From the NCBI GenBank assembly GCA_030622375.1, contig JAUXGC010000073.1, forward strand, positions 1-6,372: DNA of 6,372 nt. Reading direction: 5' to 3'. Made by a program: the position numbers and the translations under genes. Position 1 is the first letter of the stretch, and each line of letters opens with the position of its first letter. The notes under the pieces are model-generated. The model saw only the letters and a program-made list of their open reading frames with translations, made no database searches and was not told the origin of the DNA. This stretch comes from Sulfurovum sp. (GTDB lineage Bacteria > Campylobacterota > Campylobacteria > Campylobacterales > Sulfurovaceae). Of this stretch, positions 1-6,350 are shown piece by piece.

Positions 1-1
1 G

Positions 2-82
2 TATGATAAATTTAGTTTAGCATCGGTAGGTATTAAACTAATATTAGATAAAATAATACTTAAAATAATACAAATAAGGTAA
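2..82 (+). CDS. Possible C-terminal end of an upstream gene (partial)
   Basis: One plus-strand frame is open from the window edge to a TAA at 80-82, three bases before the aroQ start; the other two plus frames hit stops within the first 20 bases. The 26 codons would encode a hydrophobic, Ile/Leu/Lys-rich tail ending IIQIR. Tight spacing to aroQ matches the style of the rest of the operon, so this may be the end of the preceding cistron. The fragment is too short to identify, and in AT-rich DNA an open stretch of this length can also occur by chance. If it is not coding, the region is simply the aroQ leader. Confidence 0.4.
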   Translation, partial: YDKFSLASVGIKLILDKIILKIIQIR

Positions 83-85
83 AAA

Positions 86-568
86 ATGAAAATTGTAGTC
101 ATCCAAGGTCCAAACTTAAATATGTTAGGCATTAGAGAACAAAATATTTATGGTCCTATGAAATTAGAAGATATTCATGCACAAATGAAATCATTTGCAG
201 ATCAAAATAAAATTGAAATTGAGTTTTTTCAAAGTAATTTAGAAGGTGAAATTGTTGATAAAATTCAGGAGTGTTTAGGCGATGCAGATGGGATTATTAT
301 TAATCCGGCAGCCTATACGCACACCTCTATCGCTATTCGAGATGCTATTGCTGCAATAAATCTTCCTACTCTTGAAGTACATCTTTCAAACATTCACCAA
401 AGAGAAGAGTTTAGGCATAAGTCGCTAATTGCACCAGTATGTATGGGTCAGATTTTGGGTATGGGACCATTTGGCTATCACTTGGCAATGATGGGAATGG
501 TGCAGAGGTTGTCTGAAAAAGCTGCCATGGAAGAAGCACAGTCAAAAGCTAAAGCAGAGAAAAAATAA
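86..568 (+). CDS. aroQ: Type II 3-dehydroquinate dehydratase
   Basis: Catalyses reversible dehydration of 3-dehydroquinate to 3-dehydroshikimate, the third step of the shikimate pathway to aromatic amino acids and folate; family members are cytoplasmic dodecamers. The 160-residue protein carries the type II signatures: GPNLN at 8-12, the catalytic loop with Arg17 and Tyr22, INPAAYTH at 72-79 (Asn73, His79), EVHLSN at 97-102 (catalytic His99) and Arg110. The core has normal length; the last dozen residues form a Lys/Ala/Glu tail that is probably disordered. The start has an AAGG-type ribosome site at 76-79 with six bases of spacing. It heads an apparent operon, and aroQ followed by an M24 peptidase and folK is an arrangement known from Helicobacter. 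The identification is secure. Confidence 0.97.
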   Translation: MKIVVIQGPNLNMLGIREQNIYGPMKLEDIHAQMKSFADQNKIEIEFFQSNLEGEIVDKIQECLGDADGIIINPAAYTHTSIAIRDAIAAINLPTLEVHLSNIHQREEFRHKSLIAPVCMGQILGMGPFGYHLAMMGMVQRLSEKAAMEEAQSKAKAEKK

Positions 569-581
569 TATTTTACTAGCG

Positions 582-1601
582 ATGAACTATATACTAAAAA
601 ATGAAAATGCTATATATTATGAGTGTGGATACAGTTGCGATAATGCAATTTATCTTTCACTTGGCAGTGAAGCATTTTTTATCACTGATAGTCGTTATAC
701 TATTGAAGCAAAACAGAGTGTAAAGGGTGCAAAAGTAGTAATAGATGACAATCTATACGGAACTGCAGTTAAACTACTTAAAAAAGCCAAAGTAAAAAAA
801 GTTATTTTTGATCCTAAAGAGTGGTCTGTTGCAGGATTTGAAAAGATTACTTCACATACTAAAATCATATTTAACCCATACTTAGATTTTTCACATAAAA
901 AACGCATAGTTAAAAGCGATAAAGAGTTGAAAATGTTAGCACAAGCTGCAAAGCTTGGTGCAAAAGCTTTTAAAAATTTATCCAAAGAGTTTAGCAAAAA
1001 TGGTTTTGGAGACAGTGAGTATGCATTGACCCATACGGCAAAAAGTATTTTGAGTAGTTTTGGCAAATACGAGTTAAGTTTTGACCCTATTGTTGCCATA
1101 AATAAAAATGCAGCCAAGCCACATGCTATGCCGACAAAAACCAAACTTACAAAAGATGTTTTACTTTTAGTGGATGCAGGGTTAAAATATAAACGCTACT
1201 GCTCAGATCGTACACGTACAGTACAAGTATCTAAAAATATTAAATTCAATACTAAACAAAAATTTAATAGTAAAAAAATACAAAAAGCATACGATACGGT
1301 ACTGAAAGCTCATGATAATGCCATATCTAAAGTTCGTTCTGGGATGAAAGCTAAAAAAGTAGATGCTCTTACGCGTGATGTTATCACCAAGGCAGGATTT
1401 GGAGAGTACTATGTCCACTCTACTGGGCATGGTGTAGGACTAGATATTCATGAGATGCCATACATTTCAACTAAGTCAGATACAATTATTGAAGATGGCA
1501 TGGTTTATACGATTGAACCAGGGATTTATGTACCTAATGAGTTTGGTATCCGTATTGAAGATATGGTAGCCATGATAGATGGAAAAGCAGTAGTATTGTA
1601 G
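582..1601 (+). CDS. pepQ: M24 family metallopeptidase (aminopeptidase P / Xaa-Pro dipeptidase-like)
   Basis: A pita-bread-fold metallopeptidase of 339 residues, expected to cleave Xaa-Pro bonds at peptide N-termini in the cytoplasm. Residues 1 to about 110 form a short creatinase-like N-terminal domain; the catalytic domain follows. All five dinuclear-metal ligands are visible: Asp198 (in LLVDAG), Asp209 (SDRTRT), His283 (HSTGHGVG), Glu312 (TIEPGIY) and Glu326 (RIEDM). The accessory histidines His181 (PHAMP) and His290 (IHEMP) are also present, so it should be active. A Lys-rich insertion lies near 216-235. The start lies 13 bases after the aroQ stop and lacks a clear Shine-Dalgarno, so translation may depend on coupling to aroQ. 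Whether it acts as a dipeptidase (pepQ) or an aminopeptidase (pepP) cannot be settled from sequence alone; the symbol is tentative. Confidence 0.88.
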   Translation: MNYILKNENAIYYECGYSCDNAIYLSLGSEAFFITDSRYTIEAKQSVKGAKVVIDDNLYGTAVKLLKKAKVKKVIFDPKEWSVAGFEKITSHTKIIFNPYLDFSHKKRIVKSDKELKMLAQAAKLGAKAFKNLSKEFSKNGFGDSEYALTHTAKSILSSFGKYELSFDPIVAINKNAAKPHAMPTKTKLTKDVLLLVDAGLKYKRYCSDRTRTVQVSKNIKFNTKQKFNSKKIQKAYDTVLKAHDNAISKVRSGMKAKKVDALTRDVITKAGFGEYYVHSTGHGVGLDIHEMPYISTKSDTIIEDGMVYTIEPGIYVPNEFGIRIEDMVAMIDGKAVVL

Positions 1602-1610
1602 GGTCGTGCT

Positions 1611-2090
1611 ATGATAAAAAGAGTTTTAAAAAATACAAATACCCTGATACGAAAGAGGCATTTTCCATATATGGCTTCTTCTCGTAGTGGATATAAGGCG
1701 CTGCTTGGTATTGGTGGGAATGTTGGTGATGTATTGCGTCGTTTTGAACATCTTTTTTGGTATTTGAAGCGTTCACCTTTTATGCATATTATTGAAACAG
1801 CACCTATTTTAAAAAATCCGCCTTTTGGCTACTTGAAGCAAGATTATTTTTATAACTCTCTTATCTTGATAGAGACAAGACTTATGCCTAAAGAGCTGTT
1901 GCAATACATACTGCATGTAGAGAAAGTTTTTGGACGCAAACGTCTTTTTAAAGATGGACCAAGAACCTTAGATATAGATATAATATTTTATGAAAATGTA
2001 AAAATGGATACAAATAGCTTAACTTTGCCTCACCCGTCTTGGATGCAGAGAGATTCGGTTTTGATTCCATTGTCAATGATGAAGGGGTAA
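1611..2090 (+). CDS. folK: 6-hydroxymethyl-7,8-dihydropterin pyrophosphokinase (HPPK)
   Basis: Transfers pyrophosphate from ATP to 6-hydroxymethyl-7,8-dihydropterin, the step before dihydropteroate synthase in folate synthesis. Of 159 residues, the HPPK fold starts at about 28. Visible motifs are GIGGNVGD (33-40), the pterin-side segment PPFGYLKQDYFYNS (70-83), FGRKR (107-111), and GPRTLDIDI (116-124) with the Mg-binding aspartates 121 and 123. LPHPSWMQRDSVLIPL closes the domain. The first 25 or so residues are a basic extension ending HFPY; similar extensions occur in Campylobacter FolK, which supports the chosen start. An AGGG at 1600-1603 overlapping the previous stop can serve as the ribosome site. 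The alternative start at 1671 (MASSRS) would remove the extension and has an AGAGG at 1654-1658, 12 bases upstream. Confidence 0.94.
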   Translation: MIKRVLKNTNTLIRKRHFPYMASSRSGYKALLGIGGNVGDVLRRFEHLFWYLKRSPFMHIIETAPILKNPPFGYLKQDYFYNSLILIETRLMPKELLQYILHVEKVFGRKRLFKDGPRTLDIDIIFYENVKMDTNSLTLPHPSWMQRDSVLIPLSMMKG

Positions 2091-2094
2091 ATAT

Positions 2095-3180
2095 ATGATA
2101 AGTGAAACATTTGTGGCTTCAAACCTTAAGAGTGCTTACAAGCAAGCAGTCCAAAAGTATGGCAATGAAGTATCTATAGCCTCTGCAAAACAAGTAGAGT
2201 ATGATGATGGGCAATTACGTTGTGAGATAGTAGTTTCTATACCAAAAGAGATATTTATGGAGAAGTCTTTTGATGAACTAGAGATAGATGGTATCAGTAA
2301 CAATGAGGCTGGGGCACTATTGGAAGAGATAGATGAACTCAAAATAGAGTTGGAACAGATGAGAGATGGATTACTAGAAGTAAATGAGTCTAGTTCCATT
2401 ACCAAAGAAGTCAAAACACTTTTTATGGAAAAAGGCATTGCAGAGAGTTGGCTTGATAAAATATTTATATCACTTGTAAATACAGAAGTTATTGAGGATA
2501 AGTCACTTTTGGTCTCTTATCTATTTGAAGAGATAGATGAAGTACTTAAAGTCAAAAAAGAAATTTTTGATATACCAAAAATAATAATGTTAGTAGGTCC
2601 TACTGGGGTTGGCAAGTCTACAACTATTGCAAAGCTTGCAGCACGATATGCCTATTTACTAGAGAAGTCATACAAGGTAGTACTTCTTAATCTTGACAGC
2701 TACAAAGTAGGTGCCATAGAACAACTTGCTCATTACGCAGATATTATGCAGATAGAGCATATTTCCATCTCTTCTGTAAATGATTTTAGAGAGAAGCTGG
2801 AAGCCTTAAAAGAGTATGATATTATTCTTGTTGATACGGCTGGAATGTCTCCTTATGATACTCAAAAGTTTATTAAAACAGTAGAGTTTGTAAATTCTGA
2901 TATTCAAAAAGATATAGAGGTTAATCTCGTACTCTCGGCAACAGTTAAATATGAAGATATGGAAGATATATATAAAAATTTTTCTTTTTTAAATCTTAAC
3001 TCTATAATTATTACCAAGTTTGACGAAACTAGACATTTTGGTACTTTACTGAACTTTATGTTGCTTTACAATCTTCCTATGAGTTATTTTTCTATAGGTC
3101 AAGAGGTTCCAGACGACCTTTTAGTTGCAAATAAAGAGTATCTTTTGGAGCATTTCATTGGAGATATTAATGAAGAGTGA
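2095..3180 (+). CDS. flhF: Flagellar biosynthesis GTPase FlhF (SRP/FtsY family)
   Basis: FlhF is the third SRP-type GTPase beside Ffh and FtsY and sets the position and number of polar flagella, acting at the membrane near the pole. The 361 residues divide into an N-terminal basic/B region (1-50), an acidic, probably coiled linker (60-95), an N-domain-like helical part (100-155) and the NG GTPase domain. GTPase motifs: P-loop GPTGVGKST (168-176), LDSYKVGAIEQL (200-211), DTAG (247-250), TKFDE (307-311) and the SIGQEVPDDL closing motif (333-342). The latter two and the NLDSYKVGA segment separate it from ordinary FtsY. It is clearly shorter than the Helicobacter and Campylobacter proteins (roughly 460-480 residues, from memory), with the linker reduced. 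A strong AAGGGG (2082-2087) seven bases before the ATG lies inside the last folK codons. The usual partner gene flhG does not follow. Confidence 0.93.
   Translation: MISETFVASNLKSAYKQAVQKYGNEVSIASAKQVEYDDGQLRCEIVVSIPKEIFMEKSFDELEIDGISNNEAGALLEEIDELKIELEQMRDGLLEVNESSSITKEVKTLFMEKGIAESWLDKIFISLVNTEVIEDKSLLVSYLFEEIDEVLKVKKEIFDIPKIIMLVGPTGVGKSTTIAKLAARYAYLLEKSYKVVLLNLDSYKVGAIEQLAHYADIMQIEHISISSVNDFREKLEALKEYDIILVDTAGMSPYDTQKFIKTVEFVNSDIQKDIEVNLVLSATVKYEDMEDIYKNFSFLNLNSIIITKFDETRHFGTLLNFMLLYNLPMSYFSIGQEVPDDLLVANKEYLLEHFIGDINEE
3160..3163 (+). promoter_or_regulatory. Ribosome binding site deciding the start of the SpoA protein
   Basis: GGAG lies six bases before the ATG at 3170, inside the 3' end of flhF. 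The in-frame ATG at 3125 has no comparable site and would overlap flhF by 56 bases. The in-frame ATG at 3182 is preceded only by GAAGAG/GTGAG at close spacing. This favours the start at 3170, with an 11-base overlap into flhF and likely translational coupling. Confidence 0.6.
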
Positions 3181-3643
3181 GATGCAAACTTTCCAACTGG
3201 AAAAAATGATGCAAAAATATAAGCTTTATCCTGAATATGAACTGATACTTCCTTTTATTCAAGTAAAGATAAGTCGTTTAGAAAAACTTACCGAGGGAGA
3301 TATACTTCTTTTGGGAGTTAGCAACATAGAAATAATAATTTTACACAAAGATAAAGTTTGCGCAAAAGGGAGAGTAAGTCAAAAAAATAATACTGCTAAA
3401 ATAAGCACCATGCAGAACAATGAAAAGAGTATCTCTCTCTCCAAGAGTAAAAAATATGACATAGTAAAATGCTCTTTTTGTGTAGTTCAGATTAGAAGAT
3501 TTGAAGTAGGGGATACTATAGAAGTTGAATCTTTAAATCCAAAAGAGATAAACCTAATAGTAAAAAATAGAAATATAGCCAAGGGTGCTTTAGTCAATGT
3601 TGATGGAGAGATGGCTATACAGATAGGCGAGATTACAATATGA
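3170..3643 (+). CDS. FliM/FliN-type protein with two SpoA domains
   Basis: A 157-residue protein (start at 3170) whose C-terminal part (about 98-157) reads as a SpoA domain, the C-ring module shared by FliN, FliM and type III secretion SctQ. The pattern [10 protein letters not shown] (111-120), then [19 protein letters not shown], then IQIGEI matches the usual GD, Ahx-G and I-x-I positions. A second, weaker copy lies at about 28-70: [18 protein letters not shown] followed by [13 protein letters not shown]. The order is therefore short N-tail, SpoA1, a Lys/Ser-rich spacer (70-97), SpoA2, without the CheC-like or CheY-binding parts of FliM or FliY. It resembles the C-terminal half of SctQ or a minimal switch protein. 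It overlaps flhF upstream and mnmA downstream, so it belongs to this operon. The likely role is a C-ring or switch component or a regulator of it; the exact identity (fliN or paralogue) is unresolved. The start at 3182 would shorten it by four residues. Confidence 0.72.
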   Translation: MKSEMQTFQLEKMMQKYKLYPEYELILPFIQVKISRLEKLTEGDILLLGVSNIEIIILHKDKVCAKGRVSQKNNTAKISTMQNNEKSISLSKSKKYDIVKCSFCVVQIRRFEVGDTIEVESLNPKEINLIVKNRNIAKGALVNVDGEMAIQIGEITI

Positions 3644-4659
3644 GAAAAAAAGTATTGGTAGGTATGAGCGGTGGGGTTGACTCTACTGTTGCAGCTATTT
3701 TACTCCAAAAAGATGGATATGAGGTAGAAGGCGTTTATATGAAGCTTCATCATAAAGAGGGTTATCATGAGGATAATTATGCCAAAGCACAAAGAGTAGG
3801 GGATTATTTGGGTATAAAAGTCCATTTTTACGACTTGAGTAAAGAGTTTGAGAAAGAAGTTTATAATTATTTTGTTGAGAGCTATAAAGATGGTTTGACA
3901 CCAAATCCTTGCGTAGTGTGCAATAGAACTATAAAATTTGGAAAAATGATAGATTTTGCCGATAGCATAAAGGCAGATTATATTGCTACAGGTCATTATG
4001 TGCATTGTGATGGAAAATATTTTTATATGGCTGATGACCCAAGCAAAGATCAGAGTTATTTTCTGTGTAAAGTAAAAAAAGAGGTTTTGCCTAGACTCAT
4101 TTTCCCTCTCGCCTCATGGAAAAAAGATGATGTAAAGGCTTATGCTGCAAATATAGAGGTACTTAAAGACTTTGCTATTCAAAAAGAGAGTTCGGAAATA
4201 TGTTTTGTAGAAAACAGTTATGATGAAGTACTTGCTAAACATATGAATATTGATATACCAGGGGAAACTTTGGATTCTGAAGGTAATGTTGTAGGTACCC
4301 ATAAAGGCTATATGCACTACACTATAGGTAAGCGTAGAGGTTTTTTTGTGAATGGCGCACATGACCCACACTTTGTACTTGCCATTAAGCCTAAAGAAAA
4401 TCAGATAATTGTTGGTACAAAAGAGAAGCTTGAAGAGAATGAGTTTGAAGTAAAAGATATTAATCTTTTTGAGCCATTAACAGAATTTGTGTGTCATGTT
4501 AAAGTACGCTATCGCACTAACGCCGTGCCTTGTCATGTTGTTATAAAGGATGATAGAGCCAAAGTTGTTCTTGATGAGCCTGTTTTTGGATTGGCTTATG
4601 GGCAAATGGCTGCTTTTTATGATGATAATAGATTACTTGGTGGGGGTGTAATCTGTTAG
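3640..4659 (+). CDS. mnmA: tRNA-specific 2-thiouridylase MnmA
   Basis: MnmA adenylates and thiolates C2 of wobble uridine 34 in tRNA-Lys, -Glu and -Gln, taking sulfur from a cysteine desulfurase relay. The 339-residue protein has the PP-loop SGGVDS (10-15), GVYMKL (31-36), the [15 protein letters not shown] segment (87-101) with the catalytic-type Cys94, ATGHY (116-120), DQSYFL (137-142) and SSEICFV (184-190) with the second catalytic-type Cys188. The tRNA-binding HYTIGKRRG follows at 226-234, then a C-terminal beta-barrel with KVRYR (288-292) and GQMAAFY (321-327). Length is slightly below the usual 350-370. Cys91 adds a CxxC not found in the E. coli enzyme. The start ATG overlaps the TGA of the SpoA gene (ATGA), and AGGCGA at 3625-3630 is the probable ribosome site. 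This is the last gene of the plus-strand operon. Confidence 0.96.
   Translation: MRKKVLVGMSGGVDSTVAAILLQKDGYEVEGVYMKLHHKEGYHEDNYAKAQRVGDYLGIKVHFYDLSKEFEKEVYNYFVESYKDGLTPNPCVVCNRTIKFGKMIDFADSIKADYIATGHYVHCDGKYFYMADDPSKDQSYFLCKVKKEVLPRLIFPLASWKKDDVKAYAANIEVLKDFAIQKESSEICFVENSYDEVLAKHMNIDIPGETLDSEGNVVGTHKGYMHYTIGKRRGFFVNGAHDPHFVLAIKPKENQIIVGTKEKLEENEFEVKDINLFEPLTEFVCHVKVRYRTNAVPCHVVIKDDRAKVVLDEPVFGLAYGQMAAFYDDNRLLGGGVIC
4631..4653. terminator. Weak hairpin between convergent mnmA and DUF2062 genes
   Basis: GATTAC (4631-4636) and GTAATC (4648-4653) form a perfect six-base inverted repeat with an 11-base loop. It lies at the very end of mnmA and ten bases beyond the DUF2062 stop as read on the minus strand. 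A T run (4667-4673) follows on the plus strand, but 13 bases away, so this is not a canonical intrinsic terminator. The two genes are only four bases apart tail to tail, so some shared termination signal is expected here. The stem is short and could be coincidental. Confidence 0.25.
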
Positions 4660-4663
4660 AAAA

Positions 4664-5182
4664 TTATTTTTTTCTAGTTATTTTCCCCCAACTTCTTTTT
4701 TTACGCTCTTCTCGTTCACTTTTCACTGATGCTATCCAAAGCCAATTGAGCGCAATATAAACAATACTTGAAACCACAATAGAGTAAAATGCAGTACCAA
4801 CATAGAGAGGGACAACAATAGCATCCCAATTTTTAGTAAACCAACTCATGGTGAGTTCAATATCTGACAATCCTTCTCTTCCTAAAATAAAATTACCTGT
4901 AATATATTCGATATAGTACATAGGAGGCATAGTGAGAGGGTTGCTTAGCCATACGGTTGAAAGGGCAACAGGAACATTAAAACGTATAAATGGTGTTATA
5001 GCCATGACTGCAAGCATTTGCATAGGCATAGGAATAAAAGCCCAAAATAATCCCACAAATACACCCATGGTTATCATGCGTCTATTAATTGCTAGATAGC
5101 CTTTGGGTAAATTATACTTTTCTAAAAAAGTATCTATTTTACCTTTACTAGATGGTTTTTTTCTGAAGATTTTTCGTATCAT
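4664..5182 (-). CDS. DUF2062 domain inner-membrane protein
   Basis: A 172-residue membrane protein of the DUF2062 family, whose biochemical function is not established. The signature is clear: RRMITMGVFVGLFWAF at 34-49, the PMPMQM turn (51-56), IRFNVPVALSTVWLSNPLT (66-84), and then a Tyr-rich segment (PPMYYIEYITGN). Hydrophobic stretches near 37-65, 85-100 and 121-150 suggest two to three membrane segments. Both ends are strongly basic (RKIFRKK at 3-9, and the last 20 residues), which suggests cytoplasmic termini. It has no signal peptide. The start gives GGACAGAG just before the ATG on the minus strand. It converges on mnmA with a four-base gap and is divergent from prs, so it is probably transcribed alone. 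Context gives no hint of its substrate. Confidence 0.85.
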   Translation of the reverse strand: MIRKIFRKKPSSKGKIDTFLEKYNLPKGYLAINRRMITMGVFVGLFWAFIPMPMQMLAVMAITPFIRFNVPVALSTVWLSNPLTMPPMYYIEYITGNFILGREGLSDIELTMSWFTKNWDAIVVPLYVGTAFYSIVVSSIVYIALNWLWIASVKSEREERKKRSWGKITRKK

Positions 5183-5246
5183 CTCTGTCCATAATTGTTA
5201 TAGTGTATATATAAGTGTAATACCATAGAGCTTTAAATCCCCTTTT

Positions 5247-5272
5247 TATAATATTTTGTGTAAAATACGCGT
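5247..5272 (+). promoter_or_regulatory. Probable sigma-70-type promoter region of prs
   Basis: A perfect TATAAT lies at 5247-5252, about 50 bases before the prs start. A second candidate -10 (TAAAAT, 5261-5266, preceded by TGTG) follows 8 bases downstream. No TTGACA-like -35 is present at the expected distance, which is normal for housekeeping promoters of Campylobacterota, where the -35 is weakly conserved. GTGTA occurs three times in the divergent spacer (within 5203-5264) and an ACGCGT palindrome lies at 5267-5272; no regulator can be named from these. The divergent DUF2062 gene must use a promoter in the same 118-base spacer, for example TATAAC on the minus strand (5197-5202). Confidence 0.5.
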
Positions 5273-5300
5273 AACAAAACAGATATAAAGGTACAACTCC

Positions 5301-6239
5301 ATGAGTGGATATATGATTTTTTCTGGAACATCAAACCCTGAACTCTCCAAAGAGATAGCGACCTATCTTAATATGCCACTCTCTGAAGCCTCTATTAAGC
5401 GTTTTTCAGATGGCGAAATCTCTATACAAATTTCCCAGAGTGTACGTGGTAAAGATGTTTTTATCATCCAGCCAACTTCTGCACCAGCAAATGCCAATTT
5501 AATGGAGTTGCTTATTATGGTAGATGCACTCAAACGTTCATCTGCAAGCTCTATCACTGCTGTAGTGCCATACTATGGATATGCCAGACAAGACAGAAAA
5601 GCCGCACCTAGAGTACCTATTACGGCAAAACTTGTAGCTAACCTCATGGAGTCAGCAGGCATAACTCGTATGGTAACTGTTGACCTTCACGCTTCACAGA
5701 TACAAGGCTTTTTTGACATTCCTGTAGACAATCTTTATGGGGCTATTCTCTTTATAGATTATATAAAAGCTAAAAAATTTAAAAATCCGGTTATCGCTTC
5801 TCCAGATATTGGTGGTGTTGCACGGGCAAGATATTTTGCAAAAAAACTGGATTTAGATATAGTTATCGTTGATAAGCGTCGTGAAAAAGCCAATGAGAGT
5901 GAAATAATGAATATAATCGGTGATGTAAAGGGTAAAGATATTATTTTGATTGATGATATGATAGATACAGCTGGAACGATTGTAAAATCAGCAGATGCAC
6001 TGAAAAAATTAGGTGCAACTTCAGTAATGGCTTGTTGTACTCATCCTGTACTTTCAGGACCCGCTTATGACCGCATAGAAGAGGGGGCACTTGATGAGCT
6101 TGTGGTAGCAAATACTATTCCTATGACAAGACAGTCTAAAAAGATTAAAATGTTGTCAACGGCACCAATGCTCGGTGAAGTCATCAGAAGAGTACACAAC
6201 AATGAGAGTGTCAATTCGCTATTTGAGACTAACACATAA
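5301..6239 (+). CDS. prs: Ribose-phosphate pyrophosphokinase (PRPP synthetase, class I)
   Basis: Makes phosphoribosyl pyrophosphate from ribose 5-phosphate and ATP, feeding purine, pyrimidine, NAD, histidine and tryptophan synthesis; class I enzymes are cytoplasmic hexamers activated by phosphate and inhibited by ADP. The 312-residue length is typical. Motifs: FSDGE (35-39) in the nucleotide-binding N-domain, YYGYARQDRK (91-100), DLHASQIQGFF (128-138) with His130, the flexible catalytic loop KRREK (192-196), and the PRPP-binding loop IDDMIDTAGT (217-226). The start is supported by AAAGG at 5287-5291 with nine bases of spacing and by the conserved opening MIFSGTSNPELS one residue group later. 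It has its own promoter region and no visible partner gene downstream; a REP-like element follows the stop within ten bases. Confidence 0.98.
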   Translation: MSGYMIFSGTSNPELSKEIATYLNMPLSEASIKRFSDGEISIQISQSVRGKDVFIIQPTSAPANANLMELLIMVDALKRSSASSITAVVPYYGYARQDRKAAPRVPITAKLVANLMESAGITRMVTVDLHASQIQGFFDIPVDNLYGAILFIDYIKAKKFKNPVIASPDIGGVARARYFAKKLDLDIVIVDKRREKANESEIMNIIGDVKGKDIILIDDMIDTAGTIVKSADALKKLGATSVMACCTHPVLSGPAYDRIEEGALDELVVANTIPMTRQSKKIKMLSTAPMLGEVIRRVHNNESVNSLFETNT

Positions 6240-6246
6240 AAAGGAA

Positions 6247-6265
6247 GTGGAGACTTTAGTCCCAC
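6247..6265 (-). repeat. REP-like bulged palindrome, left copy
   Basis: GTGG, a bulged A, GACT, loop TT, AGTC, CCAC: every base pairs except the bulged purine and the two-base loop. Read on the minus strand it is the same element as the right copy at 6355-6372. In that orientation the four bases before it are TTGG rather than GTAG, so the guide tetranucleotide is degenerate here. It begins seven bases after the prs stop and may also act as a 3' mRNA-stabilising or transcription-attenuating hairpin. Confidence 0.6.
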
Positions 6266-6350
6266 CCAAAGTTTATTAGCTCATGAAAATTCGTGTTTAT
6301 TTGTAATTTATTGCTTTTTTGAGCATTGAAAATATGAATTTGTGCAGATT

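Noticed and set aside
695..1144. Minus-strand open frame of 149 codons inside the M24 peptidase gene
   Set aside because: It lies wholly antisense to a gene with all catalytic motifs intact, and its product looks like the hydrophobic mirror of Lys-rich coding sequence with no domain.
1203..1240. Cluster of GTAC/ACGT motifs resembling an operator
   Set aside because: It falls in the codons for the conserved DRTRTVQ segment of the M24 catalytic domain, so protein constraint accounts for it.
2323..2541. 15-base direct repeat (2323-2337 and 2527-2541), both encoding EEIDE in FlhF
   Set aside because: Two short copies in acidic helical regions of one protein with no intervening periodicity; coding bias explains it better than a functional repeat.
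3125..3169. Upstream in-frame start for the SpoA protein
   Set aside because: It would overlap flhF by 56 bases, lacks a ribosome site, and adds residues that are just flhF codons read out of frame; GGAG at 3160-3163 points to the ATG at 3170.
3700..4005. Two overlapping minus-strand open frames inside mnmA (3695-3904 and 3700-4005)
   Set aside because: Both are antisense to the conserved PP-loop and active-site region of mnmA; neither has a recognisable domain and they exclude each other.
4657..4676. TAGAAAA/TTTTCTA inverted repeat with T run as an intrinsic terminator
   Set aside because: The stem is nearly all A-T and would be unstable; the T run is explained as the antisense of Lys codons at the end of the DUF2062 gene.
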